In this document: positions 1 through 10,631 of the stretch, piece after piece | Position numbering within the stretch: position 1 is the stretch's first letter | Layout of the letters: each line of letters starts with the position of its first letter | From: Undaria pinnatifida | Lineage: Eukaryota > Sar > Phaeophyceae > Laminariales > Alariaceae | Reading direction: 5' to 3' | NCBI GenBank assembly: GCA_012845835.1 | Contig: JABAKD010000022.1 | Location: forward strand, 14,169,350-14,233,349 | Length of the DNA stretch: 64,000 nt | Program-made: the position numbers and the translations under genes | The notes under the pieces: generated by a model | Database searches by the model: none | What the model was told of the DNA's origin: nothing | The model's input: only the letters and a program-made list of their open reading frames with translations

Positions 1-260
1 TAATCTCACGGGTCGGGTCGGGTCGGGTCAAGAGGTTTCAAAACCTCGCGGGTCGGGCCGGGTCCGGTCAACAGGCTTCAAAATCTCGCGCGGGTCGGAT
101 GGGGTCGGGTCAAGAGGTTTCGAAATTTCGCGGGTCCGGTCGAGTCAGGTCAGGTCGGGTCGGGTCGGGTGGGGTCGGGTGGGGTCGAGAGGCATTCTAA
201 ATCTCGCGGGTCGGGTCAGGTCATGACCCGCGAGGTACGGGTCACTCGCGGGTCAAGCCT
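1..260. repeat. GGGTC minisatellite
   Basis: Units of (GGGTC)n alternate with a spacer like AAGAGGTTTCAAAACCTCGC, giving a repeat of roughly 45-50 bp. No coding evidence. The same unit recurs at 2250-2600. Confidence 0.85.
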
Positions 261-599
261 TGATGACCCGCGAGTTGTTTTCGGCTGACCCGCGGGTCAA
301 ACCCGCGAATCTGGCCCGCGGATCCGCTTCTTTCAAACTCACAGCTGAGTGCCGTTGCCGTGCAGGCGCCCCGCGGGTTCGATCCGCGGATCCGTAAATT
401 ATACCAGGTGCCTGGTAAAAAGCTTACCGCCTCCTGCCTCTCTCGTGCCGATGCTCCGATCATATGTCACCTCAGCGTGTAAAACAATCTCCAGGTGCAG
501 TGCCCCTACGTACTCGTACCCAGGCATACAGTGTGACGCGAATCCCGTGCCGGCTGAAACCTAAACAGTAGTAGTCTATAGTAGTAAATAATACGGTTT

Positions 600-830
600 T
601 ATTATGCCAGTACGAAATGTGACCAAACGTAAGAAGGCAAGGGCACAGCAGTCGTCGTCGAAGCAGCAGCAGCAGCACCGGCACCAGCAAGCACCAGCAG
701 CAGACCCCTTATTTTCGCGGATCGCAGCCAGCCCCTGCTAACGGATCCACCGCCCCAGTTGGGGGCTTGCTGCCGGAGGTGGCTCAGCTAGGCTGCTTGT
801 CGGGGCTGGAGACTACATAATAAATAGAAG
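600..830. repeat. Duplicated block, copy 1 (about 230 bp)
   Basis: This interval, from the TTATTATGCCAG region through the CAG-rich stretch to GGAGACTACATAA, is a diverged copy of 1675-1935. Both copies flank (TAG)n arrays, so the whole 600-1935 region looks like a tandem duplication of block plus array. Confidence 0.75.
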
Positions 831-841
831 ATGGATGCAGA

Positions 842-844
842 AGC

Positions 845-879
<35 letters not shown>

Positions 880-944
880 CAGTAGTAGTAGCAGCAGTAG
901 CAGTAGTAGTAGTAGTAGCAGTAGCAGTAGTAGTAGTAGTAGTA
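842..944. repeat. (TAG)n trinucleotide array 1
   Basis: Nearly pure TAG/CAG trinucleotides over about 100 bp. Poly-Thr/Ala frames on the minus strand are a by-product. Confidence 0.9.
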
Positions 945-1398
945 TTACGGAAGGGGAGGCTAGGGATAGAGGCGGATCCGATGTCTATGTGGGTCTGAGT
1001 GGTCTCTAGCCATTCATGCGGCAGGACCCTAGGTCTTGTGTGCATTGTACAGAGAGGAAGGTGCCAGAGGGACCCAGACTACAAAGCACTGCTACCGACC
1101 TGATGATAGCAGCCTCCCGATCGGTACCGAGTTCGGTGGTTGAGCCTGAACAGCGGTAGTGTAAGCCTTGAAGGTGGCTTGTGAGAAGGAGTAGAAGGTC
1201 TCCGGTCGTGGATACGGTATTCGCTTTATGGATTATTGCTAACTCAGGGCAAGCAAAGGAGTACAGAGCAGAGGGAGGCGAGGAACCAGTCCCTCCCAGA
1301 CGGGGACCCTGCAAGACGGACCATACTGCTAGTACCTATTGGGACTAACGCATTCCCAAAAGTGCAACTCCTATCAACCGTAACAATGTAACCGTAAC

Positions 1399-1422
1399 AG
1401 TAGTAGTAGTAGTAGTAGTAGC

Positions 1423-1466
<44 letters not shown>

Positions 1467-1629
1467 CAGTAGTAGTAGTAGTAGCAGCAGTAGCAGTAGT
1501 AGTAGTAGTTGTTGTAGTAGCAGTAGTAGTAGTAGCAGTAGTAGTAGTAGCAGCAGTAGCAGTAGTAGTAGTAGTATTAGTAGTAGTAGTAGTAGTAGTA
1601 GTAGTAGCAGTAGTAGTAGTAGTAGTAGT

Positions 1630-1661
<32 letters not shown>

Positions 1662-1664
1662 TAG
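1399..1664. repeat. (TAG)n trinucleotide array 2
   Basis: About 265 bp of TAG with interspersed CAG triplets, ending in a short CAG run. Low complexity. Confidence 0.9.
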
Positions 1665-1674
1665 CTAGCTCGAG

Positions 1675-1935
1675 AATTATCATACCAGTCAAGTACCAGC
1701 CAGTGCGAAATGTGACCGAAAGTAAAAATCAAGAGCAGTCGTGGTCGAAGCAGCAGCAGCAGCAGCAGCGGCAGTAGCAGTAGCAGAGCACCCTGGCAGC
1801 AGCAAGCATCAGCAGCGGAAAACGCATCCTCGCGGATCGCAACCCCTGCCGACAGATCCACCGCCCCAGTTGTGGGCTTGCTGCGGGAGACGGTTCAGCT
1901 AGGCTGCTTGCCGGGGCCGGAGACTGCATAGGTAA
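1675..1935. repeat. Duplicated block, copy 2
   Basis: Matches 600-830 in order and orientation, including the GATCCACCGCCCCAGTTG segment and the GGAGACT end, with scattered substitutions and small indels. Confidence 0.75.
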
Positions 1936-2100
1936 CCAGCTTGCTCGTCGGGTCGCTTGCGGGGTCGACCCGGTCATCTAGCGCTGCGGGCGTGGCTATA
2001 GTTGGTCATGCGTGTGGGTTACGGTTTATTTATCATTTTTCGCGCGCACAACACAGAACGCTGCTGCAAACATTAGACCGGGTGAAAGAACCATAGAACA

Positions 2101-2188
2101 CGATATCCCGGGAAAGTACGAGGGACCAAGGACCAACCAACCGACATATCCCGGGAAAGTACGAGGGACCAAGGACCAACCAACCGAC
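2101..2188. repeat. Two 44-bp tandem units
   Basis: A unit beginning ATATCCCGGGAAAGTACGAG and ending with ACCAACCAACCGAC is repeated twice almost perfectly. Confidence 0.85.
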
Positions 2189-2249
2189 CGATGTATACAT
2201 ATTGTGACCCGTGACTTTTTGACTTTGACCCGTGAGAAATGTCACGGGT

Positions 2250-2600
2250 CAAGTCGACAAGACCCGCACGAAATCCGCATCTCGCGGGTCACCCGGATTG
2301 TGGCGGGTCGGGTCGGGTCGGGTCAGGAGGATTTCAAAATCTTGCAGGTCGGGTCGGGTCGGGTCAAGAGGTTCTCCAAATCTCGCGGGTCGGGTCGGGT
2401 CGGGTCAGGAGGTTTTCAAAATTTCGCGGGTCGGGTCGGGTCGGGTCAAGACGCCTCGAAATTCTCACTCCGACCCGACCCGACCCGACCCGACCCGATC
2501 CGACCCGACCCGACCCGACCCGACCCGACCCGACCCGACCCGACCCGACCCGACCCGACCCGACCCGTGATATTCGACCCGACCCGTGAAAAGCCCTGTA
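2250..2600. repeat. GGGTC / GACCC palindromic minisatellite
   Basis: The first half (to about 2465) has GGGTC runs with AAGAGGTTTTCAAAAT-like spacers. From about 2470 the strand sense flips to an almost pure (CGACC)n run of about 100 bp. The two halves are complementary and could form a large hairpin. Confidence 0.85.
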
Positions 2601-3283
2601 GAGAAGGAAAACAAATGTCACACTAGCGAACACGGCCCGGGTATCTACTGGATTACCTATAATACCGTAGAACAATTGGTATCCTGACCCAGTTTTCAAC
2701 CCGTCGTGCTCAGTGTTAAGGAATTCATTTGAAATCTTCATCTCTGCAAATTGCGCAATAATATCTCGTAATACACTGGAGATCTGCATTTTGAGCATAT
2801 AAATGTTAAAAAACAATAAAAAATCCCTTACTTGAGCTAGTAGTGTAGTTGTGAGTGAGATCGACCGGAAATCATTTTTTGATCCTAGCTCAGCATTTTG
2901 ATTGTTTGCTGTAGTGGTGGCCTGTCATGATAATAAACCGGCTCGTGTTTTGTGTGCCCACATACGTATTTTATACATTAGGCATCTCTTTAAACACCGT
3001 TTCTGAATCCGAAGATGAAAAGGTTTTGGCCGCGAACAACACCAACTACACCAAAATACCATAGCAACGACATCATTCCAACAACAACGACATCCATCTC
3101 CGCCAACGCAACGTCCTCGACAATAACTACGGCTAGGCGAAGTCAGAAAGGTCACCGCATTGGTGGCGTGGTGTGGAGCTTTTTGGTTTCCTACGGCGGC
3201 GTCTTTTCCGCAGCGAGAGCATCCCAGAGCAAACATTTAGGTAAATACCGCCATATTAAACGAGACATACATATCATAATATA
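2601..3283. other. Stretch without recognised feature
   Basis: No convincing gene, repeat or RNA was seen; only short frames without recognisable motifs. Confidence 0.5.
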
Positions 3284-3595
3284 TGATGGGGCCGCCGGTC
3301 GCCTCGGTGGCGCATCAGGTTATCCTCGAGCCTGGCGTAGGTCAGTTTCGTGAGTTGGAATCCCCCCGAGTGCATACTCGTATAAATTCGTGGGGACTCT
3401 TTGTTGTGCACAGATTGACTTGCGTAAAGCGCGGGAGCGTGAGTTGGCAATACTCGATGAAAAATCGACGAGCAGTGGGATCGCAGAAACGTATGCGCGA
3501 TAAAAATTGAAGGCAAGAACCGGGGGGAAGACAGGACGACACCTGTGACCACGGCTTGTCCAGAAGCTGGAAAGTAGATGTGTGTTTGTGACAAC
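3284..3595 (+). mobile_element. tRNA-derived SINE, copy 1
   Basis: The head resembles a tRNA, with an A-box-like TGGCGCATCAGG at 3308-3319 and a B-box-like GAGTTGGAATCC at 3352-3363. The body (ending GACCACGGCTTGTCCAGAAG and the following AAAGTAGATG) matches the inverted copy at 4090-4424. SINEs are non-coding and rely on LINE enzymes; LINE remnants lie a few kb away, though a shared tail was not established. Confidence 0.72.
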
Positions 3596-4089
3596 TGATA
3601 CGTGACACGACGAATGAACGAGTTTTGGGTTCGTGTTGTTTGCAGCCACACTATTAATAGTAGTAGTAGTAGCTGAAGCTTGTGATGGAAGTGAGAGCTA
3701 GATAGGGCCTTAGTCAGGCGGGCTGACATCTGTTGTAGACAGGAAGGTACTTTGTGGCAAATGCTGGAGCCTCCTTTAGAAAGCAAGTGCCGCGTGCTGG
3801 TCCACGTTACCTAACCCTAACCCTTGGTAGTACAAGTCATTATTAGTACGAGTATTGTATATGCGAGGTATGTATGGTATTTTTTCCTTTACCGTGTACC
3901 AGGTATATCGTTTCATAGTGCGCACAGAGTGTCGTCGTGCATATGAATGTGACGCGTATAGATTAATACTTTCACGCCTCGCTTGCAAAATGACACGCAC
4001 GAGTTTCGACAATTTCACCTGCCAGCTGTCGTTGAAAGTACATCGCAAAAGGATCTACCACAGGTACTACACATATATATATATATATT

Positions 4090-4424
4090 TTTTTTTGCAC
4101 ACTTTCACTTTCCAGCTTCTGGACAAGCCGTGGTCACAGGTGTCATCCCTTCTCCTCCCCGGTTCTTGCCTTCAAATTTTATCGCGCATAGGGTTCAGCA
4201 ATCCCACTGCTCGTCGATTGTACATCGAGTGTTGCTCACTCACGCTCTCGCGCTTTTCGCACGCCAATTTACGCTCTCGCGCTTTTCGCACGCCAATTTG
4301 TCCACAAGAAAAAGTCCCAACGGATTTTACCGAGTATGCACTCGGCGGGGCTCGAACTCACGAAACTGGCCTATACCAGGCTCGAGGATAACCTCATACG
4401 CCACCGGGGCGACCGGTTAAATAT
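4090..4424 (-). mobile_element. tRNA-derived SINE, copy 2
   Basis: Reading the minus strand from 4424 downward, the A box is TGGCGTATGAGG (4392-4403) and the B box GAGTTCGAGCCCC (4347-4359), nearer the tRNA consensus than copy 1. A stretch with CGCTCTCGCGCTTTTCGC is duplicated in its body (about 4240-4300). It ends in an A-rich/TA tail at about 4075-4098. Confidence 0.72.
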
Positions 4425-5528
4425 TAGGGCCTTACCCAATAAGCTTTTTTTTTTCTGAATATAAGCTTTTTGTTTTTAACGGGCGTAGGCTTTAAAACTG
4501 GAAATAAGCTCGCGATTTATGCCAGTTTTGCACGGATAAGCTCGCCTTATACTCGCTCTTTGTTGCATCTCTGGCTTGATTTTGGTTCGATAAAAGCATT
4601 TTTGCTCGTCTAACACTCGTTGGGCATCCTTGCTTGTCGTCGATATGCTCGAGAAACGTGGGTTCTTTGGCTATTTCTTTTTTTTTCTACAAGCCACATG
4701 CCGGGTGCAGGTGTGTCAGTGCCGAAAAAGTAAAATATTTAGTCTATCTACAAGGTACGACGATTCGTATATATAGACTATGCTTCTATATAGTATATAC
4801 TTCGAAAGTGTATACTCGTATATTTACGTATATTATGCTATTAATACTACTACTGATTGATGTTGTGTGTTATTGTGTTGTGTCCATATACAGCACAGTG
4901 TGCGTAGCAGCAGCGCCTTGCTGCCTTTTCCATACCACCGCCCACCATGAACTGCCCAGCATGTCAATTGGAAAACTTGCTTAAACTCTTTACTCGAAAC
5001 TCGACAGCAAAAACAGAGCTAGCGAGCTAGCCAAACAAAGCGGACTACCCAGTACCCCCGCACCCCGCCCCCTGTTGTACTTGAGAAGAGCGGTTGCCAT
5101 CACTGCAAGATCGCAAGATCGGAAGATCGGAAGATCGGCAGCGTCCCTTGCGCTCTCCGCTTTTTTTGTGCTCGCGTGGGCGCGTGGGCGCGCGCGCGTG
5201 TGTGTGCGTGTTTAAGTGTTCTTATGTGTAGAACCGTCCAATATCGCGATAAACAGAGCTGACAATGGGTGTAATTAAGCCTCGTGAATTGCATCATGAC
5301 CGTGCGGCCACCCATTTGGCGTCTCCACCGTGCTGCCAGACAACCATTCGAACATATACACCTGAAATGGAGGCGGGCATAACCACCTTTTATGCTCGAT
5401 TTCCCTTGTTATGCTCCCACATAAGCTATTTGGCATGGTGGCTATGCTCGGTCGGGCATAGGCTTTTCCATAAGCTCAAAAAGCCAATATAAGCTAAAAG
5501 ATATGCTAGCTTATTGGGTAAGGCCCTA
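4425..5528. mobile_element. hAT-like non-autonomous DNA transposon (1,104 bp)
   Basis: The termini are perfect 21-bp inverted repeats beginning TAGGGCCTTACCCAATAAGC (4425-4445 and 5508-5528). They are flanked by an identical 8-bp duplication TTAAATAT (4417-4424 and 5529-5536). An 8-bp target duplication and a TAGGG start are hallmarks of the hAT superfamily. Both ends carry repeated ATAAGCT / TATGCTC subterminal motifs, as expected for transposase binding. No transposase frame is present, so the element would need an enzyme supplied from elsewhere. Confidence 0.88.
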
Positions 5529-5536
5529 TTAAATAT

Positions 5537-5861
5537 ATACAGGGTACCTGACAGTACAGCTTGTATAGGTTAAACTAACCCCCACCCTATGATACTAATA
5601 TGGAAAATATTTTCAGCGATATTTCTCTCTTTACGAGGGATCTCCGACGCCAAAAAAAACCCCATCCACTATGGGACCAAAAATCCATCGTTATTTGGGT
5701 TCAGAAATAATTGAGGCCAGAAATCAGCGGATCTGGTGAAATCTGAGCCCACTAATAACAGCTCTTTCAACCTCTCAAAACTGGGATTATTTGACTTTTG
5801 GATACTGCCTCGTACCAAGTATCACATGTCATCACTGCCTTGTTGTTGCTGTAGTCTAGTC
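5537..5861. other. Stretch without recognised feature
   Basis: This is spacer between two transposable elements; no gene or repeat was seen in it. Confidence 0.5.
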
Positions 5862-7359
5862 TCACAATAACCCTTGTCAAACATCTACGAGAGTCCGTCG
5901 TCACACAAAGGTGCTGGAGCCCTAGGAAGATCCCAAAAACCAAACGAAATAAAAATTCGTCCGGAAAATACTACGCTTTCCCGCTTAAACGCACGATACG
6001 AAGAAGGCGCACGAGTGAAATTATCTAAGGTACAAACTGAACACACATGGCCGCAGGTATCCACTCATCTATGGCATAGAGCTCTCCCCCGTTTCCACAA
6101 CTATCTTCGTTCCCCCTTGCCGCCTCGGTAAGGCATGCTGCGAAGCATGCCCTAGCAGGCTTGTAGCGAGAGTGGGGGGGTCTTTCTGGCGGGTGTAAGG
6201 CCGGACTCACCCTCAAGGAGTGATACCTTCTTGCTGCTGCGTGTGGCCGCGAGGCTTAGGCGTGGCGGTAGAGTTGGGTCGTACGTGGTGCGTTAGGCAT
6301 GGTCACCTACGATTCGCGCGTCTTTTTAGGCAGCAGCGGCGGAGCAGCAATGCTTAATCGGGATGCTCGCGCGCGGAGGCAGGCGCCACGACGAGCCAAG
6401 CTACGGCGCAGTCTCGGTTTGCTTGGAGGGAACTGCGCCGGCAGGAGGCTGGATTCGACGACGAAGGAGAAGGGCGACTGGCCGTCGACGGGCGGGAAAG
6501 AGACGGATTGAACTCTCCCTGAACGAGTATTTTTGTTTTTCAGATCAGCACCGCAAACTGTGTGGAGCATTTTGTTTTTTTTTGGACGGGGGAGAAGGGG
6601 AACCAACTGGAATTGAGTGTGAACGAGAGCAAGTGCGAAGGAGCTGGCCGAGTGAGCTAAGGCGATGAGGCGGCCACGGAGAACCACAGCAGGAGGATGG
6701 CACACGGAGACCCACGACCAGCACACATATCATCATGAGAGCAGCGATCGTCTTTTTTTCAAGGGTTATTTTTACGAGGCAGTCGTAGTACAACATGTCA
6801 CTTATGTCACTGATTTTTGTAGAGTTTGTAAAAGAGTTGTATACCCTTCACGGGGAACGACCCGCCGCAATTTTCAATTTTCAGGCACGGGCGTCGTACG
6901 AGCTGCGCTGCAACCTGTCAAATAACTCGGGAAGGAGGGGCGATCATTGATATCTGTACTGTGGTTTTTGGTTCCATTGCTCTTGTTTCACTGCATGCCC
7001 GCGGGTCGTCACTCTGACAGCACTCCAGACAGCAGGCGCGTTCGTCTATACTCACGATTACCGTGCAGTTCGTACGGCGCAGGCAGCCCAACCGCTGTAG
7101 TTTGTAGCCGCGTGTTGGTTAGTTGTGGGGACGGGGAACTCTATGCTGTAGTTGAGTGGATACCCGCGGCCATGTGACTTCAGTTTGAACATTGGACCTT
7201 TTCACTTGTGCGCCTTTTTCCGTATAGTGCGTTTTTAGGCGGGAAAGCGTAGTATTTCCCTGACGAATTTCGATTTCACTTGGTTTTTCGGATATTCCTA
7301 GGGCTTCAGCACCTTTGTGTGACCACGGACTCTAGATTTTTGACAAGAGGTAATGTGAT
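5862..7359. mobile_element. DNA element with about 245-bp terminal inverted repeats
   Basis: 5862-6105 is the imperfect reverse complement of about 7115-7359; for example CACACAAAGGTGCTGGAGCC on the left matches the reverse of GGCTTCAGCACCTTTGTGTG on the right. Long inverted repeats with about 1 kb between them suggest a Mutator-like or foldback element. The interior shows no transposase. I could not define the target duplication. Confidence 0.72.
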
Positions 7360-7430
7360 AAAACAACAACTACAACTAACCAACTCGCGGCCTGTACCTG
7401 GCGCTCTGCAGTTTTTGTTTCTCTTCTAGT

Positions 7431-7990
7431 CATGCCATTTCCGCATGAATGACTCTGCCCCCTCCTGTACCCGTCAAAACAACCTGCCGGCCTTGTGTTC
7501 ATCCTTTCGCCACCCTTCGAACTTCATTCCAAAGGCCGACACAGCCTTTTTCAGGTGCACCATCATCTAGTCCTTCTCTTGCTCCCCTGAGTTGCCCTTA
7601 CCAAACACCACGCTCTGTGGCAGACGCTTGTCCCTCATACGTACGCATCTCGCAAACAATATCCTCCGTTTGCGCACGCACTATCGCCTCTATGCTCTCG
7701 AAAACTGTTTTGCCAGCGCGTCGGCGTACGATAGGGGTGTGGTCGTCGCGTTTGTGTTTCCGCCATCCGAGGCGTCGGAGGAGCATGGAGTGGTGTGCCC
7801 GTCGTAGTATGTCACGGTCAGACTTGTTTGGGCTTCACGTCATGCAACCGTTGTGTACTACTGGATCGTTTCGATCACCTCGGCTTTCAGCAACCGCAAC
7901 TTCAATCGTAAGCTCACACCCGGGCGATCATACATCTCCATCTTGTACCGCTGGAGGGACGCCCAGGCCCTCTGAAGACGCCGCGTTTCT
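7431..7990 (-). pseudogene. LINE reverse-transcriptase C-terminal remnant A
   Basis: Minus-strand frames, broken by stops and shifts, give in order K-L-R-L-L-K-A-E-V-I-E-T, then M-L-L-R-R-L-G-W-R-K-H-K-R-D-D-H-T, S-I-E-A-I-V-R, and finally F-G-M-K-F-E-G-W-R-K and E-S-F-M-R-K-W-H. These are the familiar C-terminal motifs of a non-LTR retrotransposon ORF2 common in algal genomes. It is a dead 5'-truncated copy. Confidence 0.68.
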
Positions 7991-8059
7991 GGCAATTGTT
8001 GTTGTTGTTCTCACATTACCTCGCATGATCATATCCGTGATCACAGGATAGGCTCCAGT

Positions 8060-8760
8060 CACTCTGGAGTGGTGGGGGCAATACCCCAGGGAAAAATGAC
8101 AAACCAAAGGTGGTACACCCACATATCTTAGCTGACGCAGTTCATGCCCCCGCCAGAAACTTATAGTCTAATTGGTGAAATCGGGAGTCATGCCAGGTCC
8201 ATACTGGTGCATACGTCTCACTACACGCGCCTGGAAAACCGACCATTACTGCTTACGAGTACCCCACCCAGGAAAGACTACCACATAGACTATGGATTAC
8301 ACGTCGTACCTTTCACTACGCATGCGCACGTCAGACGCAAGTCAATTGGAAAAATGAAACAAGGAAAGGAAAGAAAGAGAAAGCAAAGGAAAGAGAAGAA
8401 AGCGATCAAGGAAAGGAAATAAAAATAAAAAACGAGAAGCAAGTAAATACAATAAGAGAACAAACGTCATACTATCAGACCCTAGGAACTGACTAACTGA
8501 CTAAAGACGGCATTGGGCTCATAGAGGGTATCAAGTGCACCCATGGCACTGGGGAGATATCGCAACAATGCGAAGAAGTCAGGGCGGCCTTACGCTAACT
8601 TGTGACGACCGTTGGAAGGTCCACAAATTTCAAGTTCCACAATTTTAAGCCGATGATGGTCAGACCTAGACGTCAGTCGCTTGGGCAGGATGCCTTCCCT
8701 ACCCCCCCCCATCCCCCCGTCCCCTCCCTTTCCCCGGCCGTTGAGTGATGTCGACGGTGG
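8060..8760. other. Stretch without recognised feature; purine-rich tract
   Basis: It holds an A/G-rich run at about 8350-8460 and a C-rich tract near 8701-8740. No gene was identified. Confidence 0.5.
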
Positions 8761-8789
8761 ATGGCGCTACCGCGGCCTTTGCGTCTGTG

Positions 8790-9400
8790 GCTCTGCGTCT
8801 ATCCGTCTAATGCCATTTCCGCAAGAATAACTCGGTTTTGTCCTCTATCCGTCGAAACCATCTGCCACTCTTCGGAGCAGCCTTTCGCCACCGTGCGAAT
8901 TTCATTCCAAACACCGACATATTCTCTTTCAGATGCACCAACCAGTCCTTCTTTAGCCCTTATCCTCAATAAGCGCCCCAAACATCACCCTCTGTCGCAG
9001 AAGTTCATCCCCCATACGTGCTACGAATCCCACAATATCCTCCGTTTGCGCGCTATCGCCTCTATGCTCTCGAAATCTGTCTTTGCAAGCGCGTCGGCGT
9101 ACGATACGGTGTGGTCGTCGCGCTTCCGTTTCCACCATCCGAGACATCAGAAGAGCACGGAGTGGTGAAATCCATCGTCGCCTGTCATAGTCAGGCTTGT
9201 TCGGGCTCGACGTCATGCAATCGTAAAGAAGTGTCTCGACCACCTCAGCTTTCAGCAACCGCACCTTCAACCGTAAGCGCACACCCGGGCGATCATAGAT
9301 TTCCATCTTGTGCCGCCGGAAGCACTCCCAGGCCCTCTTATGATGCCGCGTTATTTCAATGCCAAGTTCTAACCTTAAGAAGCATACACTGGCCCGCATG
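8790..9400 (-). pseudogene. LINE reverse-transcriptase C-terminal remnant B
   Basis: The minus strand reads [18 protein letters not shown], then S-P-N-K-P-D-Y-D-R-R-R, F-V-A-R-M-G and, in another frame, W-R-K-A-A-P-K-S-G-R-W-F-R-R-I-E and L-F-L-R-K-W-H. It is homologous to remnant A at 7431-7990 and lies in the same orientation about 1.3 kb away. Frame breaks show it is non-functional. Confidence 0.68.
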
Positions 9401-10056
9401 ATTTAGACGGCGACGTGTCAAGGATGCTTGGCAGCCTCGCATTATACTTGTTTCGACTAAAGGTAATGGTTTCGGCCTGAGAACACATCGACTACTGCAC
9501 GTCATTGAATGCATGAATAATCGACGTGTTAAAGTATGCATATCGTGTAAAGACATGTTGAAGCAGACCTGGTATCGTGTTTAATAATACGCGGGCTACG
9601 GTAGAGGTGCACCAACCATTGTTGTTTTTTCCGAGATTTTCCCTCCATTTGGGAGGTCAAGACCTCTCTAAGGCAAACAAATTATTTGGAGAAACGTAAA
9701 ACTGTTAACGGATGAAACATTCCATGGCCTTTTAACAGGTACACAACGAAAACGATTTGGCGTTGAGGATCTCCCGTCAAACTCAGAAACCTTCAAAACC
9801 TTTTCAGACGAAAAGTGATACCTAGAGCTAGCGTACCACGCGTCCTTATGTTAGGGTCGTGTTTTGAAAGTGGTCGACTTATCACGACCCGTCGCTGACG
9901 TCCTTCTTGTGCGCACCAGGCCCGAAGCCATTTCCAATTAAACAAGTTTTAGCACCTGGTCTTAATCGGGAGTACAGGCACTGACCGTCGCGACAAATTA
10001 TTTAGCCCGGGGAGACGGACATACGTCAAACAAAATATCCTCAACTACTGCGCGAA
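9401..10056. other. Upstream region of the cassette gene
   Basis: No gene or repeat was recognised. It would include the promoter of the 10172-59137 gene if exon 1 is the first exon, but no core promoter motif could be assigned. Confidence 0.4.
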
Positions 10057-10135
10057 CGAACATCAACGTGTTTCTGCTCTAGGTCAGCCTCTAACGGGCA
10101 TCGACTTGCTTCTGCTGTAGTTTAACCTCTAACAT
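10057..10135 (+). repeat. Two about 44-bp diverged tandem units upstream of the start codon
   Basis: CATCAACGTGTTTCTGCTCT ... CCTCTAACGGG is followed by CATCGACTTGCTTCTGCTGT ... CCTCTAACATTG. It lies within the presumed 5' untranslated region or promoter. Confidence 0.6.
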
Positions 10136-10171
10136 TGATACATCCTCAACGCGTCCGTCTTGTCCAACAGG

Positions 10172-10631
10172 ATGCGGAGTTGCTTCCTCGTGGTTGTGGT
10201 GACACATCTGTCACTGTTGTTCGTGTCACGAACAACATCAGCTCCGTGTTCTGCCGGTACCATTACATTGAATGTGGGCTCAGAATCCGACCTGCAGGCT
10301 ATGACCAACACAATCAATTGCACTGGTGAAGGGGTATTTGATGTTGATTGGATTGGCTACCTTCAACTCCAACAAAAAATATTCCTGTCCGGCAGTAAGA
10401 ACTTGACTATCACCGGCTCCAGTGCTCGTCTTCCCGGTGTTCGTGGCGATGGAATGGACGCCGGCAATGTGACGGGAATTTTTGCGGTATCTGGTGGGTC
10501 CACGCTCAGACTTCAAAACTTGGTGCTTAAGGGAGGATTTGCAGAGATTGGAGGGGGTATCGACGTGCGTTCTTCAAGCTTCGTGCATGTGAACGGCTGC
10601 TCCTTCACCAACAACGTCGCTTCGACTGGAG
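10172..10631 (+). CDS. Exon 1: signal peptide and first beta-helix rungs
   Basis: I start at the ATG at 10172; the open frame extends a few codons upstream but without another ATG. Residues 1-24 look like a signal peptide: M-R-S-C, a hydrophobic run with VVVV, then a small-residue cleavage site after T-S-A. The rest is a beta-helix lead-in ending with a canonical rung (GGGIDV ... FVHVNG ... [11 protein letters not shown]). The exon ends after ACT GGA G at 10631 with donor GTGTGA, leaving phase 1, which the next exon completes. The bases just before the ATG (CCAACAG) could also be a splice acceptor, so an upstream untranslated exon is possible. Confidence 0.78.

Noticed and set aside
1345-1692. 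115-codon poly-Thr/Ala minus-strand frame
   Set aside because: Translation of the (TAG)n array.
2012-2626. 204-codon plus-strand frame rich in Arg-Pro-Asp-Pro-Thr
   Set aside because: It is produced by the GGGTC/GACCC minisatellite; overlapping frames are equally open, so there is no coding signal.
3284-3370. tRNA gene
   Set aside because: The A and B boxes are present, but the cloverleaf is imperfect and the sequence continues into a repeated body, so it is a SINE head.
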